Below are positions 27,832 to 36,188 of a stretch of DNA of 64,000 nucleotides, piece after piece. The notes below the pieces were generated by a model, which did no database searches, was not told where the DNA came from, and worked only from the letters and a program-made list of their open reading frames with translations. The stretch covers positions 2,930,001 through 2,994,000 of the forward strand of contig NZ_CP060720.1 in NCBI RefSeq assembly GCF_014397115.1, in the 5' to 3' direction. A program made the position numbers and the translations under genes. This stretch comes from Vagococcus carniphilus (lineage in GTDB: Bacteria; Bacillota; Bacilli; Lactobacillales; Vagococcaceae). Position 1 is the first letter of the stretch. Each line of letters starts with the position of its first letter.

Positions 27832-28397
27832 TCAAGTTAAAGATGAAATTCTTTTTCTTTTTAATTCGACCAATTGATTTTTCTCATCAAATAAACCGAG
27901 ATAAATATCTGGTTGTGTCATATTTAAAAAATCAGTATATCCAAATTGCCCAGATGTTAGCTCATGAAATAGACAAGCTAAAAAAGTACCATGGGAGCTG
28001 ATAACCACCTTTTGACTTGAGTCAGTAACAATCTCTTCAAAACAAGTAACAGCACGCTTTCCCACTTCTACCAGAGACTCTCCATGGTTTGTTTTAAAGC
28101 TTTTATCATCCCATTGTCTTTTTGTGAACTCATCAAAATCGATTAACCATTCATTGATTTCTCTTTCTCTTAGGTTTTCTTTTATTACTATCGGTTTACT
28201 TATAGACTCTGAGATAGGTTCCACTGTCTGAACTGCTCTTACACAAGGGCTTGAGTATATGGTATCTACATGTTCTAAATTAATTATTCTTTTTAATTCC
28301 TCAGCTAATTGTTGCCCTTTTAAGGTTAAGGGGCTGTTAGATCATCTTGAATACTAGTATCTCGAATGGAGTGCCTGATAAAATAGATCTGTTTCAT
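27832..28397 (-). pseudogene. Histidine phosphatase (phosphoglycerate mutase-like), frameshifted
   Basis: The natural start is ATG at 28397-28395, overlapping the previous stop (ATGA): MKQIYFIRHSIRD carries the catalytic RH. Reading TAP then hits TAA (complement of 28326-28328). Inserting one base in the C-run (plus-strand G-run 28330-28333) restores LTLKGQQLAEELKRII and SSPCVRAVQTVEPI, continuing to 27832 with the second catalytic His in ISSHGTF. Only the part from MEPISES (28224) remains as an open frame. A one-base loss in a homopolymer could be genuine or a sequencing error. Confidence 0.82.
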
Positions 28398-28720
28398 TCT
28401 ATTTCTCCGATAAATTTTTTAAGACGCATTTTTTCTGCTTCAGTCACGAGGGTGTAATCTATTAGTATGTTTGTTAAACGTTCTCTAGGAATCCCTACTT
28501 TTTCAGGGTAGTCTTCAGTTTTTATTTGTTTAGTCTCTACTTTATCTTCTACTTCTACTAAAAGTAAGATAGTATCAATTTCTTCATCTGTCAGTTTTTC
28601 AGAGGCGCTTAATTCTAAGTTAATCATTTCTTTAAGACTATCTCTTCCTAACATTTTTCCTAAACCTACTGCAATTTGTTTAATTTGACGCATAATCCAG
28701 TCTTTTTCTTCATAACTCAT
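28394..28720 (-). CDS. Uncharacterised helical protein (DUF6483-like)
   Basis: A 108-aa acidic, all-helical protein beginning MSYEEKDWIMRQIKQIAVGLGKMLGRDS, without signal peptide or membrane segment. The MRQIKQIA…LGKML start resembles DUF6483 proteins; this is from memory and tentative. GGAGGTG precedes the ATG. Its stop overlaps the phosphatase start by 4 bp, so they are translationally coupled. Confidence 0.65.
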   Translation of the reverse strand: MSYEEKDWIMRQIKQIAVGLGKMLGRDSLKEMINLELSASEKLTDEEIDTILLLVEVEDKVETKQIKTEDYPEKVGIPRERLTNILIDYTLVTEAEKMRLKKFIGEIE

Positions 28721-28833
28721 TTTTATGCACCTCCATTTTTTCTTAATTATAACACAGCTAAAAAAACGCTTACCAGCTTAATTATAGTCCACTAACTTGA
28801 TGTATAATATAAGTAAAATGTTGGAGGTGCTCT

Positions 28834-30489
28834 ATGAGTGATGTCTTTTTTATTCCTATTGTTTTAATAGCTATTATTAGTTTTGTAGTTATTTTCGAAA
28901 TCACTAATCGACTTAAATTAAAAAAACAAATTAAACATGACTGGGGAAAATTCCCAACTAATCAACGAAAAGATTCAGAAAAAAGTTTACGAGCTGCTGG
29001 TTTTCTAAAAAAAGAGTCTGAATTTATCGTGGATGATTTAACTTGGTCTGATTTGAACATGTTTGATGTATTTCAACGTATTAATTTGACTTACTCAAGT
29101 ATCGGCTCTGAAAGTTTGTATGAAAGCTTACGTTCATACTCGTTAGAAACTAATGCAACTCACCATGAAAAAATGGAAGAATTAATTACTTTTTTTAACG
29201 AGAATCCATCGGAAAGAGAAGCTGTTTCTTATCAATTTGCTCGTCTTGGAAAAAAAGATTTCAATTACGCAAAAGCCTATCTTAATCAACAGGTGCTTAC
29301 CCCTTTTAGTCATCGGTTTTTATTTGTTTTTCTCGGGTTACTGCCTATACTAGGTTTTATTTCTGCTATATTTCTGGGTTCTATCGGTATTTTAATTGGT
29401 ATCTCAGCTTTGTGCTTTAACACCATTTTCTATCTTATAAAAAAAGGACAATTAGAAACTGAACTAGCCACAATGAGTTATCTAGTTCAAGGTATTTCTT
29501 TAAGCGTCACACTTAGCAAAAGAAATTTACCTATAAAAAAAGAACTCACTGAATCAACCCATTCTTTGAAATCACTTTTAAAATTTGCTTCTTCATTTCG
29601 TGTCAAAACAGGGAGCGAAACAGAGCTTATGTTTGAGATGATTACAGCCTCTTTCTTACTGCCTTTTATTTCCTATGGATCTGTTTCTCAAAAACTAAAA
29701 AAATACTCAACAGAAGCACAAGAAGTTTGGCATTTGTTAGGCAACTTAGAAGTGGCAATCGCTATTTTAAACTTACGAACTATTTACGAATCTAATTGGT
29801 GTTTACCAACTGCTTCTTCTAATGGCGTTACGGCTGCTAATGTCATTCATCCTTTACTAAGTGAGCCTGTACCTAACTCTGTTAATTGGGAACACAGCAC
29901 CCTTGTAACGGGTTCTAATGCTTCTGGAAAATCAACTTATGTCAGAAGCGTGGCTATCAATGGCCTATTAGCCCAAACTATCCACACTTGTTTAGCAACT
30001 TCTTTTTCATTGAAACCAGGCTATGTCTTGTCATCAATGGGTGTAGAAGATAACGTCATTGAAGGGGACAGCTATTTTATCGCTGAATTAAAATCACTAA
30101 AAAGATTAGTTGAGCAAGTTAAGAAGGAAAATTTTTGCTATTGCTTCATAGATGAAATCTTGAAAGGAACTAATACGATTGAGCGTATTTCTGCTTCTTC
30201 AAGCATGATTCGGTGGTTGGCCAAACAAAATCAACTAGCCTTTGTGGCTACTCACGACATCGAGTTACCTCAAATTTTAGCTAAAGAATGTGAGAATATC
30301 CATTTCGAAGAAACTGTCTCAGAAGCTGAAGGTATCTCCTTTGACTATCAGGTTAAAGAAGGTGTTGCCACCTCTAGAAATGCTATTAAATTAATTGAAA
30401 CGATGGGATTTCCAGATGAAATCATTCAAGACTCTTTTGAAGAAGCTACTTATTTTGACAAAAACGGAGCATGGTGTAGTAAAAAGTGA
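28834..30489 (+). CDS. Membrane-associated MutS-like ATPase
   Basis: A 551-aa protein whose C-terminal third is a MutS-type ATPase: Walker A GSNASGKSTY near residue 360, Walker B YCFIDEILKGTN near 445, and ATHDIELPQ. The N-terminal mismatch-recognition and connector domains of MutS are missing. Instead there is one helix at residues 5-22 (PIVLIAIISFVVIFEI) and a hydrophobic pair near 155-200. Such proteins are common in Firmicutes, and a role in mismatch repair is not established. TTGGAGGTG precedes ATG 28834. Confidence 0.85.
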   Translation: MSDVFFIPIVLIAIISFVVIFEITNRLKLKKQIKHDWGKFPTNQRKDSEKSLRAAGFLKKESEFIVDDLTWSDLNMFDVFQRINLTYSSIGSESLYESLRSYSLETNATHHEKMEELITFFNENPSEREAVSYQFARLGKKDFNYAKAYLNQQVLTPFSHRFLFVFLGLLPILGFISAIFLGSIGILIGISALCFNTIFYLIKKGQLETELATMSYLVQGISLSVTLSKRNLPIKKELTESTHSLKSLLKFASSFRVKTGSETELMFEMITASFLLPFISYGSVSQKLKKYSTEAQEVWHLLGNLEVAIAILNLRTIYESNWCLPTASSNGVTAANVIHPLLSEPVPNSVNWEHSTLVTGSNASGKSTYVRSVAINGLLAQTIHTCLATSFSLKPGYVLSSMGVEDNVIEGDSYFIAELKSLKRLVEQVKKENFCYCFIDEILKGTNTIERISASSSMIRWLAKQNQLAFVATHDIELPQILAKECENIHFEETVSEAEGISFDYQVKEGVATSRNAIKLIETMGFPDEIIQDSFEEATYFDKNGAWCSKK

Positions 30490-30534
30490 GTTGTTTATGA
30501 TATGATATGCCTAATAAATTAAGGTGGTTAAATA

Positions 30535-31089
30535 ATGAAAAAATCTTGGATATACGATTGTTTATGGCTAGTTACTTTAGCGGTTATCTTAGTTGCTTTA
30601 CGATTTTATATTTTTTCTCCTATCAAGGTACAAGGTGAATCCATGATGCCTAATCTAATTGATGGAGAAAAAGCAATAGCTTTAAAAGTTGGAGATATTG
30701 AACGTTTTGATATTGTTCCTTTAAAAGCACCAGATGATCCCTCTCTTTATTACGTAAAACGCGTCATCGGACTTCCTGGAGATACTATTTCTTACAAAGA
30801 CGATATGCTTTATGTTAACGAAAAACCTTTAAAAGAAGATTATCTTAACCAATACAAACAAGATTGGCAAAATGCCGGTAATATTGAACCTTTAACACCA
30901 GATTTCACTCTAGAAGAAATGACAGGTCAAGCAACAGTTCCTGCAAACACTTATTTTGTTTTAGGTGATAATCGTCAAGTGTCAAAAGATAGCCGTGTTA
31001 AAGAAGTCGGCTTTATCCCAGAAAAAAATATTATTGGAAAAGCTAAAGTTTCTTTCTGGCCTCCAAGTCAGTGGGGAAAAATTGAATAA
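30535..31089 (+). CDS. lepB: Signal peptidase I
   Basis: Membrane serine peptidase that removes signal peptides, 184 aa. One N-terminal helix (WLVTLAVILVALRFYIF), catalytic Ser in VQGESMMPNL, catalytic Lys in YYVKRVIGLPGD, and box E as FVLGDNRQVSKDSR. AAGGTGG precedes ATG 30535. The start-site bases (TTAAATAATGAAAAA) closely match the antisense segment of the sRNA family at 50.9-58.5 kb. Confidence 0.94.
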   Translation: MKKSWIYDCLWLVTLAVILVALRFYIFSPIKVQGESMMPNLIDGEKAIALKVGDIERFDIVPLKAPDDPSLYYVKRVIGLPGDTISYKDDMLYVNEKPLKEDYLNQYKQDWQNAGNIEPLTPDFTLEEMTGQATVPANTYFVLGDNRQVSKDSRVKEVGFIPEKNIIGKAKVSFWPPSQWGKIE

Positions 31090-31091
31090 TC

Positions 31092-31136
31092 AAAAAGAAA
31101 GTTCAGCTAATTAAAAAGCTGAACTTTCTTTTTGAT
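31092..31136. terminator. Terminator after lepB
   Basis: AAAAAGAAAGTTCAGCT / AGCTGAACTTTCTTTTT, a 17-bp stem with T-run. It also cuts off the antisense yefM remnant. Confidence 0.88.
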
Positions 31137-31257
31137 AAAACCACTATGGTGTCTTCAACATCTTTTGTTGTAACGATTAAGCATCAGCATCGTCATTTAC
31201 TTGTTTCATAAAACTCCGTAAATTTTTTCTAAAATTTGAATAGGTAACTTCTTCCAT
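31127..31257 (-). pseudogene. YefM/Phd-type antitoxin remnant
   Basis: From ATG 31257, with ribosome site AGGAGGTC, 26 codons read MEEVTYSNFRKNLRSFMKQ… then stop (31177-31179). Adding one T gives LIVTTKDVEDTIVVLSKR, the normal continuation of YefM antitoxins, down to 31127, where it runs into the lepB terminator. The rest of the antitoxin and the YoeB-type toxin are missing, so this is the relic of a type II toxin-antitoxin locus. Confidence 0.75.
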
Positions 31258-31370
31258 ATAAAAGACCTCCTCTTATCTTTCTTCAATTATGCTGTAAAAT
31301 AAATAGTACAAGTTTTAAAGTAAGAGTTCTTTTATTTTTTTTATAAAAATCAAGTCAGATTTCAAAAGTC

Positions 31371-31979
31371 TTAATAATAAATATTTTTATCAATAAAAAC
31401 AGGTTGATCACAACTTGATTCAGTAGGAACAATGAAATTTAAAAGTGAGGATTCATAAAGATTAGCCTTACCTATTCCTGATGTAGTAAACCTATCACCA
31501 TCAAATAATCTGCCATTTAACGTATAATGAATTTTATTAGAATCAGTTAAACAATATTGCAGTGAACCTGAAAACACTTGATTGTTTGGTATATATATAG
31601 CATATAAAATCTGTTTAATTGCTCTAAAATTTTGGCTTGAAGTTGTTAGAGTATAAAAATATATTTTTCCTAAATCAGTCAGATAATCACTCGATCCTGT
31701 TGCCTTTTCAGGTGTTCCACTAATAATTCTAAATTGATTTTCTATTTCAGGTCCTTGATTTTTTCCTTCTATCTTTTCTTTATTTGGAAATAATTTTAAT
31801 TCCGCTTCTCTGAAGGTAATATTTTCTTTCATAGATAGGTCTTGAATTATTTCTGATTGATTCATTGATTTACCCAAAGAAGGTTCATAGCTCTTTATAA
31901 TTGATTTTCCATCAGCAACACAACCAAACACAAGAAAAACACTCGATAACAATAAAGTTAACATTATTCTTTTTTTCAT
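31371..31979 (-). CDS. Putative lipoprotein of unknown function
   Basis: A 202-aa protein with a lipobox-like signal peptide (LLLSSVFLVFGCVADGK; Cys at residue 20). It contains a short helical region NITFREAELKLFPNKE (about 53-70) and a beta-rich C-terminal half with two cysteines that might pair (SLQYCLTD, SSCDQPV). I do not recognise a family. It is monocistronic, on the strand opposite lepB. Confidence 0.6.
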   Translation of the reverse strand: MKKRIMLTLLLSSVFLVFGCVADGKSIIKSYEPSLGKSMNQSEIIQDLSMKENITFREAELKLFPNKEKIEGKNQGPEIENQFRIISGTPEKATGSSDYLTDLGKIYFYTLTTSSQNFRAIKQILYAIYIPNNQVFSGSLQYCLTDSNKIHYTLNGRLFDGDRFTTSGIGKANLYESSLLNFIVPTESSCDQPVFIDKNIYY

Positions 31980-32101
31980 CTTTTTATCCCTGTCCTTTAA
32001 GAATGAACTCCATTAAATTTATCCTAAAATTTATGAGCATCTAATAATATCTTTAGTTTATATCTGTTAGCTAAATGGTGCAATATCATGTCATATTTTT
32101 A

Positions 32102-32136
32102 ATAAAAAAAGTCCCCAGACTATTTCTGAGAACTTT
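32102..32136 (-). terminator. Terminator of the XRE/DUF2975 operon
   Basis: On the minus strand AAAGUUCUCAG pairs with CUGGGGACUUU using two G-U pairs, followed by a U-run. The wobble pairs only work on the minus strand. Confidence 0.7.
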
Positions 32137-32152
32137 CCTTTATTTATCTATT

Positions 32153-32359
32153 TTAATCTTCTTCATATTCCAGGATATCTCCTGGCTGACAATTCAACGC
32201 CTTACAGATTGCTTCTAGTGTTGAAAAACGAACTGCTGCTGCTTTACCTGTTTTTAATTTAGATAAATTCACATTCGTCACACCAACCTCATCTGCCAAC
32301 TCCTTAAGAGATATTTTTCTGTCAGCCATCACTCTGTCTAGCCTAACAACAATTGCCAT
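32153..32359 (-). CDS. Small XRE (YozG-like) transcriptional regulator
   Basis: A 68-aa single HTH protein (MAIVVRLDRVMADRKISLKE, KLKTGKAAAVRFSTLEAICKALNC). ATG 32359 is chosen because GGGGGAG precedes it; longer in-frame starts overlap the upstream gene. It is paired with the DUF2975 membrane protein, a common two-gene arrangement of unknown physiological role. Confidence 0.85.
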   Translation of the reverse strand: MAIVVRLDRVMADRKISLKELADEVGVTNVNLSKLKTGKAAAVRFSTLEAICKALNCQPGDILEYEED

Positions 32360-32375
32360 CTCAATCAACTCCCCC

Positions 32376-32876
32376 TTATACAGCATCATCAGAAAACTGT
32401 TGTAATTCTAAACCATAATTGATAACCTCTGACACACAATAAAGAATTGCTCCTACTACAAAACTAACTCCTATATCAAACCTCATATAGTAACCATTTG
32501 TCATGAGGTATGACAAAATAATTGAGTACATCAACGATGGTGCTAACCCTAAAATCATTAATACGATACTTATTCTTGATATCAATTTTTTATTATCTTT
32601 GGAAAACGGTGTTTGATTTTGAACGAGAGATTTAAAAAATCGACTTCCTTTAAAAAATACGATTGTATAAGTAATTCCAACTGGTACATTAACTAATAAA
32701 CCTGCGAGCAATAAATCTTCTTTTACCGGAGAGTTTAAAGTCGCTTTAAATAAGCCAAAACCACTTACAGGGACATTAATTGAAAATGAGTGATCTTGAA
32801 AAAAATACATGACTAGCAATAAACCTGTCATAAAAGTATACATCGCACTTCCTAATAAAAGAAACACCTCTTTCAT
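32376..32876 (-). CDS. DUF2975 membrane protein
   Basis: A 166-aa protein with four membrane helices (about 5-25, 50-70, 98-120, 130-155), of the DUF2975 pattern seen next to YozG-like regulators. Its stop is 16 bp before the regulator start. Function unknown; the pair may form a membrane-sensing regulator module. Confidence 0.8.
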   Translation of the reverse strand: MKEVFLLLGSAMYTFMTGLLLVMYFFQDHSFSINVPVSGFGLFKATLNSPVKEDLLLAGLLVNVPVGITYTIVFFKGSRFFKSLVQNQTPFSKDNKKLISRISIVLMILGLAPSLMYSIILSYLMTNGYYMRFDIGVSFVVGAILYCVSEVINYGLELQQFSDDAV

Positions 32877-32900
32877 CTTTATTCAATAATTAATTATCGT

Positions 32901-32931
32901 TTATCATTAATTATTATCCGATTAATGATAA
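32901..32931. repeat. Inverted repeat in the DUF2975 operon promoter region
   Basis: Perfect 11-bp arms TTATCATTAAT / ATTAATGATAA with a 9-base spacer. It lacks a T-run on either side, so it is more likely an operator for the XRE regulator than a terminator. Confidence 0.5.
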
Positions 32932-32939
32932 GTAGGTAA

Positions 32940-33818
32940 TTAAGCGTGACTAAACAATGGTAACTTCATTTCACCTAATTTTGATTCTTCTACCCCTAAA
33001 ATAAATAGAGCATCATCATCAATTGGGATAATTTCTTCTTTCTTTTGCAAACCTTCTACCTCTTTTAATTGGAAGTGACAAATGATAGTTTCTATTACCT
33101 CAAGAGGTAAGTAACTTAGTATTTCTTGAAACGAAACATCTTTAGTCATTAGTACATCATAGAGATGTAACTCTTTTTCTTCTATTTCAAATGTTAGAAA
33201 TACATCTAATTCTGAAATATAATACAAGCACTCACTAAAAACTGTTGAAAAATAAAACAATGATAATGACACGTTCTCTTTATCATATGTTGTTAGATGA
33301 TTCGTTGAGCGTCTTTTAACGCGGTTTTCTAACTCCTCTCTTTGCTTTTGGAAATCACATATTTCAATTCCTATCTTTCTATTTTTCACTTGACTCGCAT
33401 CAATTGAAACACTTAATTCATCCACTCGTTTGAAGCCAAATTTAGGATAGAATTCTAATACCGTTTCATTGGCAAAAAGATAGATAAAATCAACTTTTTG
33501 TTGGTAATCTTCAATAATTGCTTCCATTAATTTTCTAGATAAGCCCTGTCCTTGGTACTCTTTTTTAGTCATAACTGTTCCGATTTGAATCACCTGATAT
33601 TGTTGTTCGTTAATAACTAGTTCACTTTTTGTAATCGAAGCATTAGCAATCACCTCGTTGTCTTTAATAAAGGCATAAGGAATGTAGTTTTCCTGCCAGT
33701 AGCCTAATTCGTACCATCTCTCAAAACTTATACCGAAAGTCTCCATAGCTAATTCATTGAAACTCTTTCTAAGTTGCTCTATCTCTTTTATGTTGTGGCT
33801 CATTTGATAATGACTCAT
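32940..33818 (-). CDS. GNAT family N-acetyltransferase
   Basis: A 292-aa protein with an N-terminal GNAT domain (residues about 25-140). The acetyl-CoA loop is TVMTKKEYQGQGLSRKLMEAI (Q/RxxGxG/A form), followed by FANETVLEFYPKFGFKRV. The C-terminal half is a divergent second domain. Substrate unknown. GAAGGAG precedes ATG 33818. An approximately 200-nt structured leader with a terminator lies upstream, so expression is probably conditional. Confidence 0.83.
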   Translation of the reverse strand: MSHYQMSHNIKEIEQLRKSFNELAMETFGISFERWYELGYWQENYIPYAFIKDNEVIANASITKSELVINEQQYQVIQIGTVMTKKEYQGQGLSRKLMEAIIEDYQQKVDFIYLFANETVLEFYPKFGFKRVDELSVSIDASQVKNRKIGIEICDFQKQREELENRVKRRSTNHLTTYDKENVSLSLFYFSTVFSECLYYISELDVFLTFEIEEKELHLYDVLMTKDVSFQEILSYLPLEVIETIICHFQLKEVEGLQKKEEIIPIDDDALFILGVEESKLGEMKLPLFSHA

Positions 33819-33890
33819 TTCTGTCTTCTCCTTCTTTTTTCTAATTTTATTTTTTTATTCTTATTTCACTGGACTCACCTCCCAAAGAAC

Positions 33891-33926
33891 GCAAAAAAGC
33901 AGCTTTCTAAAAAATTAGAAAACTGC
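33891..33926 (-). terminator. Terminator at the end of the structured leader
   Basis: Minus strand GCAGTTTTCTAA / TTAGAAAGCTGC, loop of 4, followed by U6; 73 bp before the GNAT start. Confidence 0.75.
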
Positions 33927-34097
33927 GATATCTTTAAACGTTACTCTGCTTTTATTATCGCTTGAAACCATCACTAAATAATCTTCAGCTACTTGCTGAA
34001 AAAAAGAGTTAATGATTCCTTATTTAATTGGTTAAGGAATTAACCAGCGATAATAAGTTTTAGCATAAAATAAACGCTCCGTTCTATTGAGATGTGA
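33893..34097 (-). ncRNA. Candidate riboswitch-like structured leader RNA upstream of the GNAT gene
   Basis: Minus-strand transcript from the promoter at 34102-34129. A closing helix pairs TTATTATCGC (34047-34056) with GCGATAATAA (33952-33961), 10 bp. Inside are two hairpins: GTTAATTCCTTA with TAAGGAATCATTAAC (about 34008-34045) and TTCAGC/GCTGAA (33984-34000). Thus it forms a three-way junction. A terminator follows (33891-33926). This is the layout of an aptamer plus expression platform. I could not match it to T-box, purine, TPP, preQ1, SAM or other classes I know. Confidence 0.55.
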
Positions 34098-34101
34098 CTT
34101 T

Positions 34102-34129
34102 ATTCTAGCATATTCTTTTTCTCTTTCAA
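34102..34129 (-). promoter_or_regulatory. Promoter of the structured leader/GNAT transcript
   Basis: Minus strand -35 TTGAAA (34124-34129), 16-bp spacer, extended -10 TGCTAGAAT (TAGAAT at 34102-34107). Confidence 0.6.
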
Positions 34130-34146
34130 ACTAATTCAGTTGCTTC

Positions 34147-34971
34147 TTACAGATAATCCATTTGACGAGCATAATCCAAATACAGTGCCGTGAATTTCGT
34201 GTCGCTTTTTGCTTGCCACGGTTTTGGTTTACCACAAAAATGAAGAATAGCTGTATTCTCCATTAGCCAGTGTAGGTCATATTTTCCAACACTTCTTGTT
34301 AAATAGCTAATATATTTTCTAGCGTCATAATTCCAAATCTCATCTGGAATCTCTTTGATATAATGCCCATATAAATGGTTTAAAACATCTTGATCTGGTA
34401 AGAGTAATAAACTTGCATATTTCTCAATTGTTTCACCAATGTCTTTTAAATTTATTTTATCTCTTGCCACATCTAAATCTATTAACATCACACCAGAATT
34501 ATAATAATTATGATCCGTATTTAGTCTTAAATTATTTAAACCTGTCGTGATATTAGTTACTCCGGTATGCGTAGCAGCTGCTAATAAACTTCCTTCTAAA
34601 TCCATTTGCCATAAAGGAAGTAAGGAGTTAATCACTAATAAATCCGGGTCTAAATACAATACGCGATGTAAATCTTTAGGTAGTATATCCCCACAAAGAA
34701 GTCTAAAATACATCTCTTTAGGATACCTTTCCACTGTTGGAGCACCTTCAAAAAAATCATCTTCTATTTTTATGGCCTCTAAATCCCACTTGAACTTCCC
34801 TAATAATTTTCTTAAAGGAGCCAGTTGTTTTTCCGTTATCTTCTCATGAATTAACCAGACAACAACCTTGTGTTTTTGATGATGTTGATACATAGAATAA
34901 AGCATAACTTCTAATGGTTTTAAATAATTTTCATCAACAGTTACTAAAATATGCATTTCATTATTCTTCAT
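34147..34971 (-). CDS. Glycosyltransferase family 8 protein
   Basis: A 274-aa GT8-type enzyme: NDP-sugar binding start ILVTVDENYLKPLEVMLYSM, metal site VLYLDPDLLVINSL (DxD), YYNSGVMLIDLD and the C-terminal HFCGKPKPWQ. It would transfer glucose or galactose to a wall polymer or lipopolysaccharide-like acceptor; here the acceptor is unknown. AAAGGAG before ATG 34971. It stands alone. Confidence 0.88.
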   Translation of the reverse strand: MKNNEMHILVTVDENYLKPLEVMLYSMYQHHQKHKVVVWLIHEKITEKQLAPLRKLLGKFKWDLEAIKIEDDFFEGAPTVERYPKEMYFRLLCGDILPKDLHRVLYLDPDLLVINSLLPLWQMDLEGSLLAAATHTGVTNITTGLNNLRLNTDHNYYNSGVMLIDLDVARDKINLKDIGETIEKYASLLLLPDQDVLNHLYGHYIKEIPDEIWNYDARKYISYLTRSVGKYDLHWLMENTAILHFCGKPKPWQAKSDTKFTALYLDYARQMDYL

Positions 34972-35010
34972 AACACTTCTCCTTTTTCATTTAATACCTA
35001 CTTTTATTCT

Positions 35011-35062
35011 AACAAAAAAAGAGGTTAAAACAATTCTTTTTCAAGTTTGTTTTAACCTCTTT
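35011..35062 (-). terminator. Terminator of the universal stress protein gene
   Basis: AAAGAGGTTAAAAC / GTTTTAACCTCTTT, with A-run on the plus strand giving U7 on the minus strand. Confidence 0.8.
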
Positions 35063-35067
35063 AGCTA

Positions 35068-35493
35068 TTATTTGACAACAAAAACTGGGCAAGTCGCATA
35101 TTCAACAACATATTTGGCTGTTGAACCAACTAATAAGTTAGCAATAACTTTCTTTGCCGTAGCACCCAAAATGATTAAATCAATCTGATGTTCTTTAGGA
35201 AGCCACTTAGATAGATACTTTTTAGGATCTCCCGTTGCAACAATAGGGGTCACTGTATGAACACCTAAAGTTTTTGCTTCTGCTTCTTTTTTTGAAACTT
35301 TTCGATCATAAATCAACTGTTCTCTATCTGACATATCTTTATGAGCTGGATTTCTTTCCATCTCTGTATTAATCCAAGCAATAAACAAATCTGCTTCATG
35401 GTCTTTTGCCATCTCAACTGCTTCATAAAAAGCTTTGTCTGACTCCTTTGTTCCATCAATACCAACCAAAATCTTCTTATACCTACTTTTCAT
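35068..35493 (-). CDS. Universal stress protein (UspA family)
   Basis: A 141-aa single UspA domain: start YKKILVGIDGTKESDKAFYEA and the ATP-binding motif LGATAKKVIANLLVGSTAKYVV (G-2x-G-9x-G(S/T) form). It sits just after the V-ATPase operon on the same strand with a 56-bp gap, so it could be read through from ntpD. Confidence 0.9.
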   Translation of the reverse strand: MKSRYKKILVGIDGTKESDKAFYEAVEMAKDHEADLFIAWINTEMERNPAHKDMSDREQLIYDRKVSKKEAEAKTLGVHTVTPIVATGDPKKYLSKWLPKEHQIDLIILGATAKKVIANLLVGSTAKYVVEYATCPVFVVK

Positions 35494-35549
35494 TTCACCT
35501 GAACCTCCATTTTATCATTGAAATCCAAATAAACTGTGTAACAGATTGT

Positions 35550-36179
35550 TTATTTATTCATGTTTTTAACTTTAATTAACCGTGTAATATTAGATCGTTC
35601 ATTTTCCTCTAACTTCATTTTGATAAACTTAATCGTTTCTTCTAGTTGAGGAATCGTCAAAGAATCTAGTGCATTTACTCGACGTCTTGTTTTTTCAATT
35701 TCATCTGACATTAACTGACAAGCTTTTTCTTGTTCTGTTAGTTTAAGTAAATCTGGCAATACTTGAATTAATTTATTGATTGCTTCATCCAACTCTTCGT
35801 TTGAATTTAAATACCCGTAATTCAAAGAGTTTGTGTCAAGGGACTCGTCATATGAAAACATCATACTTGGAATATCTACACTTAAAACATTCTTTAAGAC
35901 AATATCTAATTCAACTTCTTCAGCTGGTATGGCAAATATCTCTTCAATAAAAGCTTCATGAATTGTTGCATTTGCTAACATGACAGCTTGCATTGAATCG
36001 ACTAATTCAGCTTCTACTTTATCCCTCAACTCATTTGTTTCTTTTGCTAAAAGAATGAAGCGACGCATTAATTCGTCTTGCTTATCTTTTAATAATTTGT
36101 ATCCTTTAGTAGCAGTTGATAAACGACTATTTAATTTCGTTAATTCCATACGTGTTGGATTGACGTTTAACCTCACCAT
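35550..36179 (-). CDS. ntpD: V-type sodium ATPase subunit D
   Basis: Central rotor stalk subunit, 209 aa, almost entirely long coiled coil: N-terminal [20 protein letters not shown] and C-terminal [20 protein letters not shown] are the two antiparallel helices. Last gene of the ntp operon; 9 bp after ntpB. The E. hirae ntpH and ntpJ genes that follow there are not present here. Confidence 0.95.
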   Translation of the reverse strand: MVRLNVNPTRMELTKLNSRLSTATKGYKLLKDKQDELMRRFILLAKETNELRDKVEAELVDSMQAVMLANATIHEAFIEEIFAIPAEEVELDIVLKNVLSVDIPSMMFSYDESLDTNSLNYGYLNSNEELDEAINKLIQVLPDLLKLTEQEKACQLMSDEIEKTRRRVNALDSLTIPQLEETIKFIKMKLEENERSNITRLIKVKNMNK

Positions 36180-36188
36180 GTTATCTCA

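Noticed and set aside
33893-34129. T-box riboswitch for the GNAT leader
   Set aside because: No T-box sequence (GGUGGNACCNCG) or Stem I features; only the terminator is shared.
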